From: Lateolabrax maculatus
Lineage: Eukaryota > Chordata > Actinopteri > Acropomatiformes > Lateolabracidae
Assembly: GCA_031216445.1 (NCBI GenBank)
Contig: CM062219.1
Location: forward strand, 22,350,001-22,414,000
Direction: 5' to 3'
DNA: 64,000 nucleotides
Below are positions 34,078-45,684 of this stretch, piece by piece. The notes beneath the pieces were generated by a model. It was not told the origin of the DNA and made no database searches. It worked only from the letters and a program-made list of their open reading frames with translations. The position numbers were made by a program, and so were the translations under genes. The first letter of the stretch is position 1; each line of letters starts with the position of its first letter.

Positions 34078-35234
34078 CAGTAGCGAAATCAAGGCTTGGC
34101 AGGGAGTTTGGAGGAGCAGGCCAGATTCTAGAGATACCTGAAATGGAAATCAGGAATCGATTCCTGAAATGTTTAAAAGGAGAGGTTTGAACTTATCACA
34201 ACATTTCTTGTAGGATTTCACGGGAAACCCATCTGGGCCCAGGCATTTACATTCTGCATATCTGGCTCTTAAGCTGCTAAATGCTCCGCTATGGTCACTA
34301 CTTAGTCACTAACCTTGTCTGTCTGCCATTTTGTGCTACGCAGGTAGCACTGAGAGGAACACAGGCAAAATGAATACTCTCTCATGTAAAATAATGTTTC
34401 AATGTTCATGTATCATTCAAGAAAAGTTGAAAAGCCATGTTGTTTAACAGAAGCGCTACTACCCAGTGGATTTACAGATTTGCTTTGACCAATTTTAACA
34501 TCCTCTATAGTTATTTGGTTTTTTAATATTTATTACTTACTGTTCATGTGCCTATGGACTCACATCCAGGAGGTTGTCGCACTCTCACCTGCCAGCAGTA
34601 TAGCTCAAAACATGTAAACACGATTCCATGACATTTGTTTAACACAACTGTTTTTAACTATGATTTTAGCAGATGTAGTCATATGCCACTCACAAAACTA
34701 TACTGTAACATGGTGAAACTAAATCAGCTTAGGTAATGCATGCTTTAGGTTGTTGTTAGTAGTCTTTACTCTATAATGGAAATTAAATTTTACTTTCCTA
34801 ATGCTTACAGTGTTCATTTAACCGACTTAACGAAAAAACAAAGTATATGATTGTGGTATTCCAAGTTAAAGAGAAACAGTGTATTTCAGACACGGATTTC
34901 ATCTGTCATCCATCAATTTATAGATGACTTAAAACTACAATGCTGCTCTTCACCCCTGTAGGGAAAATGCAGGCTGCTGTTTTTCTTCCCCATTCAATTT
35001 AGTTCTGAAGATAAAGTGCAAACAACCTGTGGTTAAAAAAAAGACGAAAAATGTGTAGCCCACAGTAGGGTGATGAACTATTGCATTTTTGCATTAAAAA
35101 CATAATTTTAATATCAAATCCAATGTATTAAATAACAAACTCATTGCTAATTAATGACAGATAGTAAAAAAAAAAATGTTCTTAACATAACCTTTCTAAT
35201 GCTTCCATGAACATTTTTCCAACTCATAAAACAT
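34078..35234. other. No recognisable gene
   Basis: AT-rich spacer downstream of naif1. It may include the end of the naif1 3' UTR: an ATTAAA on the minus strand lies near 35106-35111, which I cannot confirm as the poly-A signal. Confidence 0.4.
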
Positions 35235-35455
35235 AAGTCTGGGCGGCACGGTTGTGCAGTGCAGTACAACCGAAATTGCCTGTAGGTGTGAATATGAGCA
35301 TGAATGGATGTCTGTCTCTAAGAGTCAGCCCTGTAATTGTGTGGCGACCAGTCCAGGGTGTACCCTGCTTCTCGCCCAATGTCAGCTGGCATTTCCTCCA
35401 GCCTCCCCACGACCCTATATGGATAATCGGTACAGAAAATGGATGGATGGATAAA
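35235..35455 (+). repeat. Teleost dispersed repeat with GGATGGATGGAT tail
   Basis: The stretch starts GGGCGGCACGGTTGTGCAG and contains TGTCTGTCTCTAAGAGTCAG and GGCGACCAGTCCAGGGTGTA. It ends GAAAATGGATGGATGGAT. This matches a very common fish interspersed repeat; the usual central part, with the B-box-like segment, is deleted. It lies in or just downstream of the naif1 3' UTR. Confidence 0.8.
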
Positions 35456-35595
35456 ACATAAGTCAAATTCTGTACATGCTTTCCCTAAGGCAACTTTTGA
35501 CAAACTTTTCATTTTTCTCTGAAGTCTGTGTGCATTGACCCCTTTATGTGCTATGCAGACAGGAGACAGTGCCACACACACAGTGTCTATAGTGT

Positions 35596-36146
35596 CTATT
35601 GTGTCTCCTCGGCTTGCTGTGGAGGAGGTGGAGGTGTTTTAGGCCTGCTCTGCTCCTCTGTTCCTGCCTCATCAGCTGTCACTCCTGCTGCTGTGCTGCT
35701 GGGGTTTGCAACCTCAGTCCCACTCTGCAGGAATTTGCGCAGGTCTTTGAGCGCAGGCCTAAGCATCTGCACTAATGCTAGCAGGGCAGCCTGGCTACCT
35801 TCCAGGGCCTGGGCCTGTCTCTCCTGAGCGAATGCCTGAGCCTCCTGGGAGCGCCGCATCATCTGCAGCAGCTCGTTCTGGCCCTCCAGGTGCTGGGCAA
35901 TCTGTCGGATGTGGACGTTGGTGACCCTTTGCTCTTGCAGAAGGCGGGCTGAATTGAGGGCAATACGGCTCTTTAGCTCCTGAGGTTTGGCCTGAACCTG
36001 AGGCGGAGGCGGGGAAGCTGAGGATGAGGCCATCATCTCCACTGGAGCCTCAACGGCCGCCACAACTGTGGGAGTAGAGTCGCTTACAGTGGTGGTGCAG
36101 TACTCCACCACGCCTCCATCCTCCAGAGTGTGGAAAGTTGTTTCAG
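35596..36146 (-). CDS. naif1: naif1 exon 2 (C-terminal region)
   Basis: The exon begins after a pyrimidine-rich acceptor (TCCTGTCTCCAG). The first two bases finish the Thr codon split by the intron, then ETTFHTLEDGGVVEYC follows, a block conserved in vertebrate NAIF1. The exon ends in TAG at 35598-35596. It encodes an Ala/Pro/Ser-rich linker, the conserved RIALNSARLLQEQ helix, a Gln/Glu-rich coiled stretch (QNELLQMMRRSQEAQAFAQE) and a variable Pro-rich tail (PKTPPPPPQQ). Confidence 0.95.
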
Positions 36147-39100
36147 CTGGAGACAGGACAGAAATTTAGTTTTTTTAGCTATGACTTACTTTGGCTTTAG
36201 TTTGCAAGTTTCCATTCAAACCCCAAAGTTGAAAATATAGTTGTGATCTAACAATCTTCATGTTACTCAATGCACTCGTTTAACGTTTTGGGAGATCTGC
36301 ACATTTGCTTTTTTGCTGAGGTTGAGGTGAGAAGGCCAAATGTGGAGCCAGGGGAAAGGATTTCAAAGATCAAGATCATGATACAATATTTAAAGTCTCC
36401 CCTTTATTGGACACATCCACTTTCTACCCACATTTTAATTACCATAAAATACCAATTAAACGCAGATTCCCGTTTTCGTTACTTTGCTGGCTACACATTT
36501 TGACAAATAAACGCAGGTCTCAATTATTGGCCGGGTCTGTTTTTTATGATAGTCTCTTCGGATGTATAAAACCTCTTCAAGCTCATAGGGTTGCCTGCTT
36601 GAGCTAGTTCTAAGATGCTTAGATTGTGCATACAAATATAAATGTTTCCACTTTTGTCAATATGGACATGCTTCACATCGTTAGATTGCTTAGATTCTCC
36701 ACAATTCAATCATTCAGTTTATTAAAGAAAAACCATGAGCAGCATTCACTCAGATTTACCAGTATGGTAAAGTGGTGACTGCCCTTTGACCTGACCTTTG
36801 AATTAGTCATAAAGTCTGAATGTGTCAATTCCTCAATTATTTATATTCTTTTAGTCCATAAGAGTCCACCGATCAAAGGAATATATTTTTTTTTATAAAA
36901 ATGAATCCAAATTGTGATTATTGTCATGTGAAGTCCATTGCTCACTGTCTGCTAACTTCATTCAACAAACAACATTTTCTCTTCTTCCTGCACCATGTTG
37001 TTAGTTATGCTTGTTTTCGTTACCTTGCTGGCTACAAAATAAAACTTTGCTTTGTTTTCACTCCTTTTCGGTATGCTAAATATGCTTGTCACTGACTGAC
37101 AGGTAAGAGAGGTGTTATGTCGGTACGCCAGGTGCCGTCTTTGGGTGCTGTTAAATGTTTAAGTGCCATTACAGCACAGATAAAAAACGCATGACCTTAA
37201 ATTCAAGCTGTCAGTTGTCATAAAACTCAGGAGAAGTAGCCGCTAATGGAGGCTACAAGTATTCTCTTTCTCTTTATGAAGTTGGCCTAGATACGCTGTG
37301 TCTCAGAGCCAGATCAAATGACTGAATCGTATTTGATATGTTATTCCATAGCCTAATTCTTAGACAAGAAATATTCATACTGGTTTAAATAAACAATTTC
37401 ATCGTTTTTCCCAAACCTTTTTGCGCAAAAAGAATTAAAGGCCTGTCCCATACAGACACCTATCCCAAAAATAAGCTGGTTGAGTTTAGTGATTGAAGCA
37501 AATAAAAGCCTGGGCTATCAATTGGTGTTTTACGGTACTGTGCGCTGTGAATGACAGTGGGAGAAAATGGGGATTTGCTCAGCGTCGTTCATCTTTCATG
37601 AATGGATCCACAAAACACAAAAATCTGTGATTCTTTCCAAAAAAACCCACAGCTGGATAATATCAGAATGTTCAGATAATCAACAAAGCAGCAAAGCAGG
37701 TGCTCTGACTTATGAGGATGATGGGTCACTGCTGGCTGCTGAACTAATGCTGAAGGATTCAAATATTAACTTTAAGCTGATGCGAAATTACCGGTCTTTA
37801 GAGTTCCGAAAACCAAAAAAGAACTGAAAATGAGCAGAAATTGTTCTGTACACACCTCTGCTATAAATCTTACATAATACAGTATGACTGAATATCATGA
37901 AGTCAAACAACTGCATTCCAAATCTCTTTTAAACCTCCCGGAATAAATGCATCTTGTCACATATTCAAATACGTTTAGTGAAGAATGTCAGGACAGTTGT
38001 GACTGGCAGAGCCACATGAGAGGACAATCTAGTAAATGCTAGGGCTAGGATGATACATTTTTCTCTCGATTCGATTCTTTCACGATACTTGGGTGTCGAT
38101 TCGATAAATATTGCCATTTTTAAGTATTGTGATTCTACAAGTAATGCAATTCGATATTCCGATTTTTGTTTTGTTTAATAGCACTATACCATGGGAAAAA
38201 GTTTAATTATAAACCTTTTAGAAACTGTATATCATCATGTCAGTTACACTTTCTGACTTTCATTTCATCAGCATCATTGCTATACTGCATAGAATAGTGG
38301 AAAATAATGTACAATAGAATGAATTACATTTTTAACCAGTTTTTAGACACATTTTACACTACTCTTTTAGATCCTGGTTGTTTTAGCTGTACGTTTTTAA
38401 CAATGTAAAAGATTTTAGTTATCAGACTTTTTGAGATTTTAAGTTATAAGTCTCCAGTGGGAGAGCCTGCCGCAAGTGGAGTCGCTGCTAGCGTAACCCG
38501 GCTTGTTGTTAGCATGAGGGCTAGCTAGCTAACTGGGACTGCAGGTAACTAACCTGGAGTCAAGACGCTACCAACTTCCAACCAAAGCCTAATGTCTGCA
38601 GCGGGTCCACTTGTTCGGTAAGTTTCACGGCTTTATGTCCTTTCTGTGGGTCTCCTCTGCTAAAACCACATCAACACTGTGGGCTATGGGTCGTGGCCCT
38701 GCATGTATACATGCGGAGCCACAACCAAATGTGGATTATATCGATTCAGGCATTAAAGAATCGATTACAGAATCGTAAAGAAGCAAATTGCAATACTTAA
38801 GTGAATCGATTTTTTTCCCCCACCACTAGTAAATGATGAAGTAAGTATTGTATTAATGAATACTGGTTATGAGATTTTGAGATTATGGCTTCAGAAACGA
38901 TTTTGTTGAACAAGATGTTCATAGTGATTTTAAAGCTATTTTCTGAAACACAAAACTGCTTGAAAATGTTTTCTTTTCAATGGGGAATATTATGACAAAC
39001 AGAAATAGAAAATCCTCCACTTTTACCTCATTGTCTGAGTTCAGAATGCAATCTTGTAATGTGAGGCCTCTCTGTAAATGAATTTAGACTGCTATGTTGG

Positions 39101-42100
39101 GAATATTATTATCAAATTATTACAGTATATTAGAATTATTATATTCCAGTACATGATGAAAAACAAAGCCAACTGGCATACGCAAACTTGGCAGTTAGCT
39201 ATGCTTGTGGCCTTGCTGCCACAAAGTTTTTGTCAAGAATTTATTTAAGGAATCATCAACATTTTTGTATTGTCTTTATATTTGTCCATTCCATGAGAAG
39301 GAACTGTAATAAAACTTAACTTTGACAGTTTTTATTTTCTTTTCTTTCAGTGATTGTAGTTATTTGTTGCCTGTACATTTATCTCTGCTGAGTGAACTGT
39401 TAAACTGTTAACCAGTTAGTATTGGTATCAAGAATACGATAAATCAGTTTATCTTACTGATTTCATAAATCAGTGTTCTGCTAAAAAGACTTGGTTGTCC
39501 CAATACTTAGTTTAGTCCAACAGAAAAGTATTAAAAGACCCTACTCTTTTATATTTTATCTTTATAAGCGTATAAGCCTCAAGTATCTGCTGTCACAATT
39601 TATACTGATCACAAATGATCTAATGATCAATTTAATGTATGAAGACCTTTTTACTGTGTGGAAAGATGTGTCCTTTCAACTAAGAAATACACTGGCTCAC
39701 TGCTCTGCATGTGTCAGATATATAATATAATGCAGATATGGAGGGATATTGTAGAAGAAGAAACTTACCATTCAGTGGCTTTGCTTCATCACAGACTGTA
39801 CCTGAGCCAGCTGGAAGAGCTAAAAAAATACAGACAGAATATGATGCTAAAAACACAACAAAAACAACAATAAAATGAAAAGAAGGTAGAAAATCTAAAT
39901 CACTAAAATATAATTAAATTATTAGGCGAAAACCTGCAAAAACAAATGTATGGTTCTTAAATATTTTTCTCCGAAATCCCAAGTTTGAATTAATTGTGTT
40001 TTATGATGAGTTAATAAGGCGATTAAGCTAGTCTTAATTCTATGAAAAAAAACTTTTATTTTTCTGTTAAATAATGCCTTGACTTCCAGAAGAATTTCCT
40101 CACATGCCAATGCCTCTTGGTGAACATATAATTAAACCAAAACATGCTATCAAAACTTGTTGAAGTTGATGGCGCTCCCGTTTTTAAAACAGCAAAACTA
40201 TATCAAAACATCCGTTTAAAAACTCACACAACACGTGCAGTATAATCCAAGTCTCATTTATCTAGTCGTATGCTAAAAACTTCTAAAGTAAAGTCTGACT
40301 AATACTACACACCTATGGTTAAACACTGTGCATGCATACTGTATAGCCTAGGTTACACTGCCACCTGGTGGACATCCCAGTCAAAGCTGTCAAACTGACC
40401 TACTGTATAATACTACACCAGCTGCAATAACAAAACAAAAAAATGATCGTTATCGACCGATATGGCTCATAGATAATGTGTAACCGGTATTGGTGGCAAA
40501 AAAACGTAATCAGGGATCCGTAGTTTTTGGGTCACGGAGAAAAGGAGTAGGTAGAGGAGGAAAAGTAGGACTGACGTTTTGAACGCTGTAATACATCCAC
40601 AGTGGGTCTCAATGGCTGAAAGATGTGTGCAGGGGTGCATCCCATTTGTTTGCACAATAGGTTTACAGTGGGGGCAATGTGAAGGGGTGGGGGTGGTATG
40701 GTATCTGTATGTTCAATCCATGTTCCCTCGCTGTCTATCAAAGTAAACAAACAATTCATGATTATATTAATGAGTTATTTTTCAGTGAAAGTAATTGGAA
40801 CCCTCCAGTGCATATACACTGAGAACACACTTATTTGTAAATTCATAGATTCTGGATTTTTTTGAAGGGGGAAGAAGAGGGAGTTAGTTTTAAGAATTTT
40901 TAAATAAGGAACCTTTTTGTGGAAATATCATTTTAGATATAGACACAAATTATTTTTTATATTCCGAACACCCAGTTAGGTGATCAGGTTTTATGTGATG
41001 GAACCCTAAGGCTTATCAATTTGTTTCCTCTAGTGCTAGGATGAGTGGCATTTAAAAGGACACGGCTGATTTTACATGTCAATTGGCAAGTGAAAGCAGT
41101 TGTATAATGTCTTCTGAAGCTCTGGAGGAGCTTTGTCAAATTTTGAGAAAATAACAATTTTTTTGTAACTAAAACAAAAATTTAGTGAACTGTGTAACTT
41201 TACCATTACTTACCAACTAATGGACCAGCTGAGTTCTAAGTGAAAGTTATTGCTGATTGCTAGCTCTAAACAGCATTGATCTGTTATCTTAACACATACG
41301 TTAGAACCACCAAACATTGTTTTAATGTTAGCTACGTTAACTTAGAGCTCAAAGGTAACGTTTAGTAACATTAACATTATATCAAAGTTATCAATATTAC
41401 CCTAACATTTGACCGCTAAGCAGCTGATTCCTGACAATCAAGTGTAAAGTAAACATGCAACATGTTAAGAAGAGGAAATGCCTGTCTTCATTCCTATTTA
41501 CAATTTATGACATTAATGAATATATATTATCAATCTCTGTTGTGTTTCTCATTTAAATTGCCTGGCAATAATACTGAATCGATTTAAACCTTCTAAATAA
41601 AAGATACTGCTTAATGTAGTATATTATCCATTTACATATATAAAAGCAATAAATCATTGACAATAAAATCATTGTCTGCAATATAAATGCAAAATTGTGA
41701 GATTATTTTCATGACTGAAAGCATAATTTGTACTCTTGTAACGATAATAATCACATAATAATTTTTTCTCATTCTAGAGAGGCACAGTTTTCTAACGCTC
41801 ATTACTTTGTATAAAACACAGTATTGGTTTATTGTTATAAAAATACAAGGATTATAAAGACCATGACCATATGACCAGCAATATGGTCATATGTTCTGCC
41901 ATTAGGTTCCACCCCGAAATGGCAAATCATGACACATCAAATCTAGTGTTTTATATCTATGTTGGAGACTATACTTTATATCATAAAGACACTATTAAAT
42001 TGCATTATGAGAATCGTAGGATCCACTGTTCTGGAGCTTGAATAAAATCCTGCAGCTTTTGACCATTGAGTGCCACATCGTTGTGGAAATAATTACTGGA

Positions 42101-43428
42101 GTGTCTCTTTAAATTACTTCTTACATTAGTTTTTGGGCTCACAAAGTAAAGGAGGAGATTTTTTCCCTCAAGGTGATTTCAGTGATTTCATGCAGCTTTG
42201 GTGAGAGGAGGAACTAATGACTAAGATCAACTCCTGAAATGTGTTGAAAGCAGTGGTTCTCAACTCAGGACACATTTGCAAGATAAATCTGAGGGGCTGC
42301 CAGAGGATTCACAGGATAGGAAAGCCGCCACACATATGTTAGTTTACTTTTTCAGACTTTTTCTTTTTTCTTGTGGCTTATTGGATAGTTTTACCTCATC
42401 AGGCTTATAAAAAAATCATATAAAAAGAGTCTTAAATGATTCACAACCTGTCAACATACAGTGGCTATGTAACCTGTGATGAGGGTCCTAAGCCAAAAAA
42501 TATTGGAATCCCTGCTTTAAAGGAAACCTGCAGACCGTGAGGTGATTTTAGGTTGGGACAGGCCTAAATTAAACATCTGCAACAGAGGTGCACTCTTCAT
42601 TTTAACTAATAACACATTTGGTTTATTTAACCCTTCTTTACCAAGCCTGGTTCCACTGGTTTCATTAAGCAATGGATCGTGCATCAGATCCTGTGCATAA
42701 CCTGTGTTTTCTTGTCATTTTTTGTCAAAAACTACTGTACAGTACAGCATATGTACCACTGTTGGATATACATTTCCTTCTTGTGTTTAACTGAATTCAA
42801 TCTTATACATAATACTTGCACATGCAGTGTGTCTCAGCCTTTCAGTCCACTTTAGGTGCAACATTTTTCACTGAGCTAAGGCTTTGCCAATTCCACCATA
42901 GGCAACACATGAACTTTTTTTGCGTATAATAGCAGCATACACTAACCCTGACTAACTCAGATTGAAAACGTCTGTCAACTTACTCTCTGCTAGTGTGACG
43001 GTGTTGGCGGTGTTCACTGTAACAGGTAAAGTTATCTCGGCATCCGAGTCGCCAGCAGGTAAACTGATGATGGTGGCCTCCCCCAGGAGGTTACAGATCC
43101 TCTGCTGCATAGCAGTGAGGATGACGGGAACTGGAGTGCAGTCAGCGGAGGTCCCTTCTATAGCAGCCCGCGCCTGGGCCACTTTCCGCCGGACCTCCGT
43201 CTTCATGTCAGACCACTTCTTTTTCACCTCGGGCAACTCTCTGGGACAGGTGGTGACAGCATTCACCTTTTTCAGGATATCCACCCACGCATTATTCTTT
43301 GCCATGTGGGTGACTCCAGCATTGAAGTGGTTAACCAGTGTGTGCTTTTGTTTCTCTATTTCCTCCACGATAATTTCCACCTCTCTCTCCGAGAAATTCA
43401 TTTTTCTCTTTTTCGCAACCGATGCCAT
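35596..43428 (-). CDS. naif1: Nuclear apoptosis-inducing factor 1 (NAIF1), two coding exons
   Basis: Join of 43428-42984 and 36146-35596 on the minus strand gives 331 codons, against about 327 in human. NAIF1 is a nuclear protein with an N-terminal Myb/SANT-like DNA-binding domain, related to the Myb-like partner protein of Harbinger transposons. Mammalian NAIF1 binds HARBI1 and promotes its nuclear entry, and overexpression triggers apoptosis. Seen here: a basic patch KKRK (residues 6-9), then MNFSEREVEIIVEE and CPRELPEVKKKWSDMKTEVR (to about residue 85). MQQRICNLLGEATIISLP lies near 108-124, and a conserved helical C-terminal region (LKSRIALNSARLLQEQRVTN) follows. The intron has GT...AG ends and phase 1. 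The ATG at 43428 is the first in frame and matches the family start. Confidence 0.95.
36147..42983 (-). other. naif1 intron, 6837 bp
   Basis: The donor is GTAAGT (42983-42978) and the acceptor CAG at 36149-36147. It holds the hAT-like element at 38039-38827. A near-identical 24-base segment (TTTTCGTTAC.TTGCTGGCTACA) occurs at about 36471-36495 and 37011-37035. An unrecognised 86-codon ATG frame lies at 37567-37827. The rest is AT-rich without visible exons. Confidence 0.85.
38039..38827. mobile_element. Non-autonomous hAT-like element in the naif1 intron
   Basis: A 789-bp segment begins CTAGGGCTAGGATG and ends ATTTTTTTCCCCCACCACT. It is flanked by 8-bp direct repeats AGTAAATG (38031-38038 and 38828-38835). 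Near both ends are inverted ATCGATT-rich stretches (TCTCGATTCGATTC and GTGAATCGATTT). There is no transposase frame. The exact termini can slide a base or two because CTAG occurs at both junctions. Confidence 0.75.
42984..43428 (-). CDS. naif1: naif1 exon 1 (Myb/SANT-like domain)
   Basis: This exon encodes residues 1-148 plus the first base of codon 149. It starts MASVAKKRKMNFSEREVE and ends NTANTVTLAE before the donor GTAAGT. Compared with mammals, the Gly-rich linker after the DNA-binding domain is shorter. The bases upstream are open in frame for 41 codons but contain no ATG. Confidence 0.95.
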
Positions 43429-43890
43429 AATTGCAGAAATTCTTCTTTTGGAGAGATAATTGTGCGTATTGTACGCAAAATAGTAGGATTTACTCAATTG
43501 ATGTGCGCAACGTAATGGCTTCCAGAATCGGCTTCCTCTTCCTACTGACAACGCTTACGTTAGTTGTGCCTGTAGCACTGCCCACTGACACCCCATTGGT
43601 TGGATATCTAGCGGTCATTTTATATTCTCTGTTACTATTGGCTTAATCAAGCGTCAATCACTAAACGAGCCAAACAAACTATGTGATTCAAAAGCCAAAT
43701 AGTAAATTCTCACCGTTATCTCATTCAAGCTTTCAGTCGTAGCAGGTCAATGTGATTTTTCCCCACTATTTTTTCATTTCACAACAACAAACAGGCTTGG
43801 CAGGAAAAAGCTATTCCAAGCAGCTGTAGCCTAGAAAAATAAATGAATAAAGTCTAACACGTTATTTTAACACCCCTATTTATCATTCAG
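43429..43890 (-). promoter_or_regulatory. naif1 upstream region
   Basis: This is the 5' flank of naif1 and should hold the 5' UTR and promoter. On the plus strand it contains CATTGGTTGG near 43593-43602, an inverted CCAAT box. No TATA box is obvious at a usual distance. The extent of the 5' UTR cannot be fixed from sequence alone. Confidence 0.35.
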
Positions 43891-43892
43891 TA

Positions 43893-43895
43893 GTA

Positions 43896-43931
<36 letters not shown>

Positions 43932-43948
43932 TATATATGTATGTAGCC

Positions 43949-44007
<59 letters not shown>

Positions 44008-44029
44008 ATACACACACACACACACACAA
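43893..44029. repeat. Compound (GT)n-(TA)n-(CA)n microsatellite
   Basis: A GT run (43901-43927), an interrupted middle, a TA run (about 43957-44004) and a CA run (44010-44027). The outer runs are complementary, so the tract can fold on itself. Confidence 0.9.
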
Positions 44030-45201
44030 ATAGTATTGAATACTTGAATACTTATTCAGGACCATTATACCGATGAAGACATTTATTCTTTTCATCTTGG
44101 CCAGGTACTTTTTGCTTATCAGGCAAATGTAGAGAAAGAAACATGCCTTTAACCGCACGGTGCCCTGCACAACAGCCCCTACCTACTATCTTCGCCCGTT
44201 CACTGGAAAAGGCCCAAGACACAAGATGTAGCATTAGAACTGAATGCATTTTAATTGTTGTTAAAGAGTAAGTACGTTTGTTTGTTTATCCTGAAAACGT
44301 CATTATATTGCTCTCTTCAAAGACACCAGACTCCTTTTTCTGAAAACAGTAATTTTACTGCTGCCAGGTGATTGTGTGACATTGGTGTTTTAATTGTAAG
44401 CCATAAAAAAAAGGCCAAAGTTTTCCCTTCCCACATTGGTTTTCCCTTCCCACTCTTCCTAGCTCATCACAGCGACGATGTGACAGATAGACCAGGATAC
44501 ACCTGTGTAATGATAATGCTCCGCCCGGTTGCAATCCGCCAATAAAAAAAAAGAAGAGAAGCAGTCTAATGTTGTGAACATCATTTCCGATAATTACAAA
44601 ACGGCCATGTTCTATATGTGACAATACTAGTCACAATTCGTGCAATATACAAGTACATAATGCACACAGTGTACTACACAGAAGTGTACAAACCGAAGTA
44701 TCCAAATTAAGACACAGCAATGGTCTACATCTTTACATTAAGTTCAATATCTGGGAAACATTGTCCATCAACTTTGACTGCGTTTGAGGACCAAGCATAA
44801 TGGATGTGAACCTTGTGTCAAAGTCTGCTGCTCTTAATCCGAAACCTGAGTTCATTTTCCGATGACTAGGAGAGTATTTCTGCCATAGGTAATGTGTTTC
44901 AGCAATTAAGCCATGAAAACAAAAATGTAGCAAAGTTTGAAGGAGCTACAGCCACTGTATATGGATGTGCTGCTGTTGCCATAGCATGTTTTTTTTCCTT
45001 CCCATCTACATACATGACGAAAGCAGATTATCAAAAACACATCTGAATATAATGTAGTCCAGTAAAACACCACCTTTAACTATGACGTCACCTCAGTAAT
45101 AAACATATAAACCAAAAACAGAACATTATGAGCTTCATAAAGATAGATGTTACGGCAGAACAGTTGTATTGAATTGCATTACATTGTACAGATGTAACTA
45201 A
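44030..45201. other. No recognisable gene
   Basis: 44780-44925 shares about 30 bases (TGCCATAGGTAAT..GTTTCAG) with 1172-1195, next to a LINE endonuclease start. It may be a LINE 5' region remnant on the minus strand. Otherwise no feature. Confidence 0.4.
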
Positions 45202-45684
45202 TTGTGTATAGCCTGTTTTTATCCTCTATTCCCTCTATTCATCAGGGTAAGTTCATATTTTCTATGCTTCACATTTCACAGTTGGAAACAGCACACTGAG
45301 CTCCACTACACAACAAGGGCTGGGAAAAGGCTAGGCACAAATGTCTATAGCTGTTCAGAATGGCGTAATGAAAATGTGGCCATCATAGAGAGGGCAGAAG
45401 ACAAAAAATTGTTTAAATATGGAGATAATGGAGCACTGGTTCCTCTCTTTAAAGACATTCATGGTGTTGCACTTGTTTGTTACATGAAAAGTGACAGAAA
45501 TAGTTGTGCTAGAGATAGAAGTTTCAACCCTGCTGACATCTCACCACTTTCTCACCTTATCAATCTTGATGTTCTTGTTTACAAGGATAGTTGTACAGAT
45601 GCACTACAGAAGCAAAATACAGTCAACAACTTTCTGTACATACATTTTATTCCCAATTCAGTGTCCTTATACAGCAACATATAG
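45202..45684 (+). other. Unidentified open frame of 160 codons
   Basis: An open frame without an ATG at its start (it opens with TTG). It encodes LHYTTRAGKRLGTNVYSC, VAIIERAEDKKLFKYGDNG and SFNPADISPLSHLINLDVLV. Composition looks more protein-like than the other random frames here, and a pyrimidine-rich acceptor-like TTTCACAG ends at 45281. I recognise no family. It could be an exon, a decayed transposon frame or chance. Confidence 0.3.

Noticed and set aside
35252..35581. Several overlapping frames next to naif1
   Set aside because: They lie in a dispersed repeat and in the 3' flank, with no conserved protein.
43428..43551. A 41-codon upstream extension of the naif1 frame
   Set aside because: The extension contains no ATG, while the ATG at 43428 gives MASVAKKRKMNFSE, matching the known family start.
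43883..44170. A frame encoding long Tyr-Ile and Thr-His runs
   Set aside because: It is a translation of a microsatellite.
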